Below are positions 15,477 through 24,200 of a DNA stretch of 50,550 nt, in pieces (position 1 is the stretch's first letter; each line of letters opens with the position of its first letter). Origin of the DNA: Hyphomicrobiales bacterium (GTDB lineage Bacteria; Pseudomonadota; Alphaproteobacteria; Rhizobiales; Rhizobiaceae); NCBI GenBank assembly GCA_900465675.1, contig UBJR01000022.1, forward strand, positions 1 through 50,550, in the 5' to 3' direction. A model generated the notes under the pieces. That model was given only the letters and a program-made list of their open reading frames with translations, did no database searches and was not told where the DNA came from. A program made the position numbers and the translations under genes.

Positions 15477-18275
15477 TCATTTCTGATCTGCTGACTGCAG
15501 TTTCTTCGAGATTGCCGAAGCCAGTTCGCGGATGCCGTCGCTGCTGAGCGAGTCCTCATGCCAGCCGCTGAGATCGACGCATGCCGTATCCTTGGCAACC
15601 GCCTCGCCCCAGCCGAACCGCAACTTGCGGGCCCGCGGGTGATGTGCCTGGCTACGCAGGAAGACGATCGACGGATCCTGCGTCTGCGCCGGCTTGTACT
15701 GCCTGGAAGCACGGACCAGCAGGCCGGTCACCGCCTCATTGGCGACTTCCTCGGGCGAATACTCGCCCTTGCGGACGCCGAAGAGACGCAGCAGGCCGAG
15801 CGTGACGTTGAACTCCTTCAGGTAATCGATGACAGGCATGCGGCCACCGAGCACCTTCTGCGTGAAGTAGATCGACCGCTTGACGCGCCGCTCTATCGTC
15901 CAGCGCTTCTGGCGGAACTTCGGCTGCGAGCGGAAATAGCCCGGCGCCCAGGCGTCGATCATCGCCGTGAACTGCACGTTCTTGCCCGCTTCGCGCAGCT
16001 GCCTGGCGATCTCGAAGGCGAGAACGCCGTTGACGCAAAGGCCGACGATGGAAACCGAGGTGACCTGCGGCGGGATCTGCATTGCGTCGATGGCAAGGGC
16101 GGCAATCTCCTCGAACGACTTGCTTTCCAGCGCATCATCGAGCCGCGCGTTGAACATGTTGACGTTGTAGACCGCGACCGTTTCCGGCAGCTCGCTTGCC
16201 AGCCGGTAGTAGAGGAACGGGTGATTCAGCGTATAGACCGCTTCCGTTCCCGTTCCCGGCTTGCAGGTGATCATTTCCCAGGGATTTTCAGGAGCTTGAA
16301 CCTCTGCCTTCACAGGCGCCGTCGACACGCCGAACACCGATGCGGTGAACCGCTCGAGCGTCGGTTCGCGGAACAGCAGCTCGAGGTTCGGCTTTTCGTT
16401 GAACTTTTCGCGCACGGCAGCAAGCATCCGCAGCGCCAGCAGCGAATGACCGCCAAGCGCGAAGAAATCGCTCTCCGGCGCTACCGTGGGAACATTGAGG
16501 ATCTGCTTCCAGAGGGCGGCAACCGCCGCCATCTTTTCCGGATCAGCCTTCATGGCGGCGCCACCGGTGGCAACGGCCTGGACAGCCTTGGCCGGAGCGG
16601 ATGCCGGCAGACGCACCGCAGAACGGTCGATCGATCCATCGGCCGACTTCGGAAGCCGCATCAGCACGCTGATTTCCTTCGGCAGCTTGTCACCGGGAAT
16701 ATGCGCTTCCAGATGGCGCATGAGGATCGCCGGCAGCCGGTCGAGCGCATCCTCGCAGTTCGGCGACGGAACGACGAAGGCCTGCGAGCCGATCTGCCCC
16801 CCGCCGGAAACGACGGCAGCCTCGCCGACGGAAGGATGCGCGCGCAGCACGCCCTCGACATCATGCGGATCGAAGCGGTGAACCGCAACCGGAGCAGCCC
16901 CGCGGCGCGGCACTGTCAGTGCCGAAAGCGGCATGTCGGGATTGGCAAGCACCGCATCATAGGTCTCCTTCCAATAGCGCAGGAAGAGCTCGATGGTTTC
17001 CTTGTCGAAAAGATCGGTGTTGTATTCGATCGACATGCGCCAGCCGCTCGGACGGCCGACCATCATGAAGCTCAGATCGTAGATGACGCCGGGCGATTGC
17101 GATGGCGCGCTGATCAACTCGAATTCGCCATAGCGGCGGTCTTCGAGGAAAGCCTTGGACAGGTTGAAATTGACCGAGATCAGCGGATTGCGCGACGGAT
17201 CGCGCGGCGGATTGATCATCCCGACCAGTTCGTTGAACGGCATGCGCTGATGGTTGAGAACGCCTTCCAGCATCTCGTTCGACGAACGGATATGCTCGGC
17301 AAAGGTCGGATCGCCGCCCATGTCGTATTTCAGGACCAGCGTGTTGATGAAGACGCCGATCAGGTTTTCAAGGTCGGTATCCTCGCGTCCCGCGACGTTC
17401 GAGCCGAACAGCACGCAGTTTTCCCCAGTCAGCCGCTGCAGCATGGCGCTGATCACCGCGGTGCCGTAGCTGTAGAGCGAGACGCGTGCCTTGCGCGCGG
17501 CGGCATCGATCTTGTCGCCGAAATCCATCGGCTGCAGGACCGAGATCAGGTCGGCGCTGGTGGTCTTGACCGGGCCACGCGGCCGGTCGGGAGAGACTTC
17601 GAAATACGGCGCATCCGTCAGCTTTTCACGCCAGAAGGTGCTTTCCGTCTCGAAGCCGTAGCTCGCCAGATATTCGGTCTGCCACAGCGCGTAGTCGCCA
17701 TACTGCAGGGCAAGCTCCGGCACGTCGGGCTGGCGTCCGGCATCGATTGCCGAGGCGATCTCGCCCAGTTCGCGGCCGAGCACGCGGATAGACCAGCCGT
17801 CGAAGCAGCTCTGATGCGCGGTGATCAGGAGAACGCCGACATCGTTTTCCATCATCAGCAGGGTGACGCGGAAGAGCCCTGCCTTGCTGAGATCGAAGGG
17901 CACCCGCGCGGTTTCCTCGCCAATCGACGGCACGCGGCTCTTGCGGGTTTCCGGCGGCATGTTGCGCAGATCGATCACAGGCATCTTGAAGTCGACGCTA
18001 TCGACGACCTGCTGATAGGGGCGGCCGTCCTTTTCGACGATCCTGGTGCGCAACACTTCATGGCGCTGGATGATCTTGCGGAATGCCGCTTCGAGTGTTG
18101 CCGCCTTGAAGTTCCCGCGGATTTCCCAGCGCACCGCGACGTTCAGCCCCGGATTGCCGGGATTGAGCTGGTTCAGGATCCAGCAGCGCAGCTGCGTTTG
18201 CGTGCACGGAAACTCACCGATGATCTGCTGGCCGTCCTCAGGCTGCGCAGGTGTCTTTTCGAATGCGCTCATCAT
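15477..18275 (-). CDS. Terminal NRPS: C domain, A-domain remnant, PCP, Cys thioesterase
   Basis: A 932-residue protein. A condensation domain spans about 20-455, but the HHxxxDG site reads HQSCFDG (154-160), with Gln155 replacing the catalytic second His. Residues about 465-560 match only the C-terminal subdomain of an A domain; the ATP- and substrate-binding core is absent, and the A10 lysine motif reads DGSIDRS. A PCP follows with ALGGHSLLALR (Ser611). Residues about 665-930 are a thioesterase with GLCVNG, placing Cys747 where Ser is normal, plus Asp774 (MIDAW) and His906 (GWHED) as the likely triad. It is fourth-base coupled (ATGA) to the hybrid gene upstream; a second ATG at 18272 has better spacing to GGGGAG. 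It cannot activate its own amino acid by the standard route. It presumably receives the glycyl intermediate and releases the product. Confidence 0.9.
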   Translation of the reverse strand: MMSAFEKTPAQPEDGQQIIGEFPCTQTQLRCWILNQLNPGNPGLNVAVRWEIRGNFKAATLEAAFRKIIQRHEVLRTRIVEKDGRPYQQVVDSVDFKMPVIDLRNMPPETRKSRVPSIGEETARVPFDLSKAGLFRVTLLMMENDVGVLLITAHQSCFDGWSIRVLGRELGEIASAIDAGRQPDVPELALQYGDYALWQTEYLASYGFETESTFWREKLTDAPYFEVSPDRPRGPVKTTSADLISVLQPMDFGDKIDAAARKARVSLYSYGTAVISAMLQRLTGENCVLFGSNVAGREDTDLENLIGVFINTLVLKYDMGGDPTFAEHIRSSNEMLEGVLNHQRMPFNELVGMINPPRDPSRNPLISVNFNLSKAFLEDRRYGEFELISAPSQSPGVIYDLSFMMVGRPSGWRMSIEYNTDLFDKETIELFLRYWKETYDAVLANPDMPLSALTVPRRGAAPVAVHRFDPHDVEGVLRAHPSVGEAAVVSGGGQIGSQAFVVPSPNCEDALDRLPAILMRHLEAHIPGDKLPKEISVLMRLPKSADGSIDRSAVRLPASAPAKAVQAVATGGAAMKADPEKMAAVAALWKQILNVPTVAPESDFFALGGHSLLALRMLAAVREKFNEKPNLELLFREPTLERFTASVFGVSTAPVKAEVQAPENPWEMITCKPGTGTEAVYTLNHPFLYYRLASELPETVAVYNVNMFNARLDDALESKSFEEIAALAIDAMQIPPQVTSVSIVGLCVNGVLAFEIARQLREAGKNVQFTAMIDAWAPGYFRSQPKFRQKRWTIERRVKRSIYFTQKVLGGRMPVIDYLKEFNVTLGLLRLFGVRKGEYSPEEVANEAVTGLLVRASRQYKPAQTQDPSIVFLRSQAHHPRARKLRFGWGEAVAKDTACVDLSGWHEDSLSSDGIRELASAISKKLQSADQK

Positions 18276-21200
18276 GCTCTCCCCAAGCCGCGGCGTGCGC
18301 CATTACGGAAATCCTTCAGTGAAGGGACGTGGTACTGCGCCGCCGTCTGGCTCATCACGTCCTGCTGCTCGGCGAAGGCCGCAAGTTCGGCGATCGACGG
18401 ATGGCGCAGCAGGTGCTTGGCTTCGAGCGGCAGGCCGGCATCCAGCATGCGGGCCGCAATGCGGAAGATGGCGAGCGAGTCGGTGCCGAGCGCATAGAGG
18501 TTGTCCTCGACGCCGACATCCGGAAGGTTGAGAACATCCTGCCAGATGGCGAGCAGCTTGCGCTCCATCTCGGTGCGCGGCTGCACGGTGATGATCTGCG
18601 CCTCACGCTTCGGCACACCCCGCAGCTTCAAGGTCTTGCGGTCGAGCTTGCCGTTGGCCGTCTGCGGCAGCTGGGCTTCGGGCACCCAGAAGGACGGCAC
18701 CATGTAGCCCGGCAGCTTGGCCTTGGCATGGGCTGCAAGCTCTGCCGGAGACGGCTCGCCTGCACCTGCTGCCGGCACCACATAGGCAACCAGCGACTTG
18801 TCGCCCTTGTCGTTCTCGGCAACCACCACCGCGCATTGCGCAATCCCCGGGACCTGGCCGACGACGGATTCGATGTCGCCGAGCTCGATGCGGAAGCCAC
18901 GCAGCTTGACCTGCTGGTCGCGGCGGCCGAGCAGCTGCAGCGAACCATCCACCAGACGCCTGCCGACATCCCCCGTCTTGTAGAGACGCTGTGGCTTGCC
19001 CTGATCGAAGGCAACCGGGACGAAGGCTTTCTCGGTCAGGTCGAGACGGTCAAAGTAGCCGTTCGCCAGGCCGTCACCACCGATGCAGAGCTCACCGGTA
19101 ACTCCGATGGGTGCGATCTGGTCGGTATCGTCGAGGATGTAGAGCTGCGTATTGGCGATCGGATGGCCGATCGTGATCGGCTTTGCCGCATCGGTGACCT
19201 GTTGGACGGACGACCAGATGGTGGTTTCAGTTGGGCCGTACATGTTCCAGAGCTCGCCGCCGATCGACAGCAGCGACTTCGCCAGATCCTTCGGCAGCGG
19301 TTCACCGCCGCAGAGCATCTTGAGAGCAGGCTTGTTCTTCAGCCCGGCCTCGACAAGCATCTGCCAGAGGGTTGGCGTTGCCTGCAGAACATTCGCGCCG
19401 CTCTTGTTGACGAGATCGACCAGCGCAAAGCCGTCCTGAACCGTTTGGCGATCGGCGATGATGACCTTGCCGCCCGAAATCAGCGGCAGGTAAAGCTCCA
19501 GCGCCGCGATATCGAAGGAGATCGTCGTAACGGCAACGATGCTGTCATCGGCCGTGAAGCCAGGCTCGCGCTGCATCGACAAGAGGAAGTTGACCAGAGC
19601 GCCATGCGAGACTTCGACGCCCTTCGGCACGCCGGTCGAACCCGATGTGAAGATCACATAGGCGGCCGCGCCGGCCTCAACGGAGTTTTTTAGGACTGCC
19701 TCCGTCATCGATGCGGTCTGTGGCTTGTCGAGGCGGATAACCGGGACACCCGAGGCAAGGGCCGCCAGATCGTCGCTGTCGCAGACCATGCCGCCGATCC
19801 GGGCCGCATCGATCGTCTGGCGCAGGCGCTCGACGGGATGGCCGGGATCCATCGGTACATAGGCATGTCCCGATTTCATGATCGCAAGCAGAGCCACAAC
19901 CATGCCGATCGAGCGTTCGCAGAGCAGCGCTACCCGCTGGCCGGGCTGCGGAACAGCCATCTGGATATCCAGCGCAAGGGCGTTGGAGCGGGCCTCGAGG
20001 TCGCGGTAGCTGATGGTCTCGGCGCCATACTGGACCGCCGTTGCATCGGGCTGCTCGGCAGCGCGCTTGGCAAACAGCGAGACAGCAAGCTCTTCCTGGT
20101 CGTAGTGTGCGGCCGTGTCGTTGAGCCCGCCGATCAGCCAGGAGCGTTCGGCCGCCGTCAGCATCGGCACGTTCTCGATCGGCAGCGTCAAATCGTCGGC
20201 CAGCGCACTGACCATCGTATCGAAATGGCCGATCCAGCGCTCGACCGTTTCGCGGTCGAAGACATCGGCATTGTAGTCGACGTCGATGCGCACGCCGTCG
20301 CGGCCTTCGATCATGTTGAAGAACAGGTCGAAGTTGGAGAAGGCCTTGGCATTCGGCGCCATCTGCGCCTTCAGATCGCCGAAGCTCTCGCCCCCGGCAA
20401 CACGTTCCAGATTGAACTGGATTTCAGTCAGCGGCAGGCGGCGTGCGTCACGCTTGACGCCGAGCTTCCGGACCAGCGTGCCGTAGGTATAGCCCTGGTT
20501 TTCGAAAGCCTGGAACACCAGCTGCTGGGTGGCCTTCAGATGCGTCAGGAAGCTTTCATGCGCATCGACGGTCTGGCGAAGCGGCAGAAGATTGACGCAA
20601 TGGCCGAAGAGCACGTCGTCGCCGGCAAGCGTCTGGCCCGCCGATGGAATGGCGATGACGATATCCTGCTCGCCCGACAGGCGGGAGACCATGACCTGCA
20701 GCGTGGCAAGCAGCGTCGAGAACAATGTCGCCCCCGACTTCGCCCCGGCCTTCTTCAGCGCCTTGTAGTACTTGGTGTTGATGAAGCCTGTGCAGGTGCC
20801 ACCGGCAAAGGTGCGCGGCTCCTGGCGTGGACGGTCGAGCGGCAGTTCCGGCAGGCCCGGAATGGTCTTGAACTGATCGAGCCAGAAGGCTTCGGTCGCA
20901 GCCGAGCTTTCCGTGGTCGGCGCATATTGCGTCGCATAAGTGGCGAAGGACATAGCCTTCGGCAGCGCCACGTCCGTGCCTTCCTTGATTGCCGAATAGA
21001 CGGTCGACAGCTCGCCGACGAAGATATTCAGCGACCAGCCGTCGCAGATGATGTGGTGGCCGGTGAAGACGAAGACATGCTTGTCCTTGGCAAGCTTGAT
21101 GATGGCGGCCCGGGCAAGATAGCCCTCGACCAGATCGAAGGGCGTGCGCGCCTCGCCGTCGAGAATTTCCTGCAGCCGAGCGTCCGGATCGCTGTCGCCG

Positions 21201-24200
21201 GACATGTCGATCAGCGGCACTTCGAGGCGGAAGTTCGGGATGAATTCGAAGCTTTCGCCGCTGCGGGCAAAGCGGATGCTGAGCGCGTCATGGCGTGCCG
21301 TGACGCGATCGACCGCCTGCTGGAAGATCGCATGGTCGAACTCGCCTTCCAGCGTCAGCAGGAAGGATTCGTTGAAGGCGCAGGAGGCTTCGTCACCGGC
21401 CTGAGCGGCGAGCCAGACTTCCTTCTGCGCTTCCGTCAGCGGTGCGGACTGCAGCTTCGGCTGGCTTTCGCTCTCCGACTTGTAGAACGGGTTGGAAGCG
21501 CCGTTGGTCTTGCGCTCCGCCGGCGCAAGGATGCCGACACCCTGCAGCGCATCGAGGCTCTTGCGGAAGGCGGCGGCAATGGCGTTGAAGTCCTCTTCGA
21601 CATGCGCCGTGGTCAGGAAGCAGGGATAACCCTCCTGGATATGGATGCCGTTGAGGCGCATATGGGCATAGATCAGCGAGCCAAGTGGATCCTCGCTGCC
21701 GAAATCGGTGATGAACCAGCTCTTGTAGCCCTGGATGACAATGCCGATGCCGCGCTTGGCAAGGTCGGCGTTCATTTCGGCGATCAGCGCCTGGGTGCGT
21801 TCGGCAACCCAATCATAAAGAATGGCACCATCGCCCTTGATATGGTCGATGACCGCACGCATAGCGGCCAGAACCAGAGGATGGCGGACGAAGGTGCCGG
21901 CGAAGAAGGTCGGTGCCGTCATCGGAACCGAGTCATCGCCATAATTCCAGTTGCCGCCGTCGAGCGCGTCCATGAAGCGGCTGCTGCCGGTCAGGATACC
22001 GATCGGCATGCCGCCGCCGATGACCTTGCCGTAGGTCGCCATATCGCCCTTGATGCCCCAGATGGCCTGCATGCCGCCCGGATCGACGCGGAAGCCGGTG
22101 ACGACTTCGTCGAAGACAAGCGCGAATTCGGCATCGGTGGCGATCTGGCGAAGCGAGCGGACGAACTCGACCGGGCGCAGTTCCGGATGGCGGCTCTGCA
22201 CCGGCTCGATGATCACGGCAGCGATATCGTCGGCGTTGGAGCGGATATATTCGAGGCTTTCGGCAGCGCCGTAGCGCAGCACGATCATGTTCGAAACCGA
22301 CGCCGCCGGAATGCCCGAGGCAACCGGAATTGCCGTCGGATTGTCGGCGCGGTTGCGGCCCTTGACCAGCACTTCATCGAACTGGCCATGATAGTCATTC
22401 GAGAAGACGACGATCTTGTCGCGGCCGGTGACCGCTCTGGCAAGACGCATGGCGGCCATCACGGCTTCCGAGCCGGTGTTGCAGAAGGTGACGCGCTCAT
22501 GGCCGGTCAGCGTGGCGATCATGTCGGCCACTTCGCCGGCGAGCGGCGTCTGCGGTCCGATCGCAAAGCCATCGTCAGCCTGGTCCTTGACGGCGCGGAC
22601 GACGAAATCAGGTGCGTGACCGAAGGCCGTCTGGCCGAAGCCGTTGACCAGATCGATATATTCGTTGCCGTCGATATCCCAGATGCGCGAACCCTTGGAG
22701 CGGTCGCAGACCAGCGGGAACACCATTTCCTTCCATTCCGGACGGAAGCCGGAGGCGGTGCGCGGATCGGCGAGACGGCGGCGGTAGCGGGCGGTCGAGG
22801 ACTTGGAGCGGCGCGTCTTGGTCTCGTATGCCGCGATCAGATCGGTGATGAACTGGCGCTTTTCGGGCGAGAGCTCGTTGACGGTGCTCTTCGTGCCTGG
22901 CTTGTAGAGCTTCATGCGCCGGGATTCCACCGGTGCATCGGCGGACGCACCTTCTCCAGCGGGTGCCGCTGAAGGCGCCGGTGCGGCCTCGACCGGCTGG
23001 GGTGCTGCGGCAGCGGCCGGCGCGAAACTCTGCACCGGCGCGGGTGCGGCCAGCGCCGTGCCGCCCTGCATCAGGCTCATCTGCTGCGCAAACAGCGACT
23101 GCATGACCTGCAGCTGGGATTGCATCAGGGCTTCGAGACTACCGGGTGCGGCAGAGAGCGGGTTGGCAAGCGGCAGCGCGCTGATCATCACCGGCTGTGC
23201 GGCAGCCTGAACCGGTGCCGGTGCGGCTACTGCGGTGGGGGCTGCGGCAACGGCGGCAACAGGTGCGGCCTGCGCCGGCATTTCGCGGTCCAGATGGCGG
23301 GCAAGATCGGCGATCGACGGGATGTTGCTCAGCAACTCGCGGAACGAGATCTTGACCTTGTATTCGCGCTCCACCTTCTGAGCGAACTGGCCGATCAGCA
23401 GTGAATCGAAGCCAAGTTCGAGGAAGGTCGCAGCAGTCTCGTTCGCACTGAGCGACTCACCCGAGATGTCGCTCAAAATCCGAAGCAGCGAGGCTTCGAG
23501 AACAGGAACACGATCGACAACGGAAGAAACGGTCATGGATTTACTCTCACCGGTAGGTTGCGTTTGCAGTTCTTGAACTCCGGCGACGGATGCCGTCACC
23601 GCAGCGGGGGCTGATACGGTTGCTGGTTGGGCTTGTACGGGGGCAGTTGTTGCTGCCCGCCGCGTGGAAGGAGGCGCATCGACCCAATGGCGCTTGCGCT
23701 GGAAGGGATAGGTCGGCAGGTGCGTTTTGCTGCCGCCATGCGACCATGCCTGCCAGTCGATATTGCAGCCGGCCATCCACAGCTTGCCGACGGCTTCGCC
23801 GAGCGTTTCGGCGGCAGCGTCGGCACGGTCATGTTCCGGCAGCGACTGGATGATCGTCGCAACGCCTTCCTTGGGCAGCGTCTGCGATGCGAAGGTCGAG
23901 AGCGCCCGGCCGGGGCCGATTTCCATCAGCACCGGCTTGACGCCGCGGCACAGCGTTTCGAGGCCGGCCGAGAAGCGAACGGTTTCGCGGCAGTGGCGTG
24001 CCCAATAGTCCGGGGACGTGCCGCGTTCGCCGGTCTGCCAGTCGCCGGTGACGCAGGAGATGTAAGGCAGCGTCGCCGTGCCGTAGGTCACCCGCGCCGT
24101 CTCGTCACGCAGCGCATCGGCGGCATTGTCCATCATCGCCGAATGGAAGGCATGCGAGGTGTGAAGGCGGCTATAGGCGATCCCGGCCCCGTCGAGCGAG

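Noticed and set aside
15558..23000. Very long plus-strand frames (979 and 1044 codons) opposite the NRPS/PKS genes
   Set aside because: They are antisense shadows of high-GC genes: Arg/Asp/His/Gln-rich with no domain, and the minus strand has unmistakable megasynthase motifs throughout.
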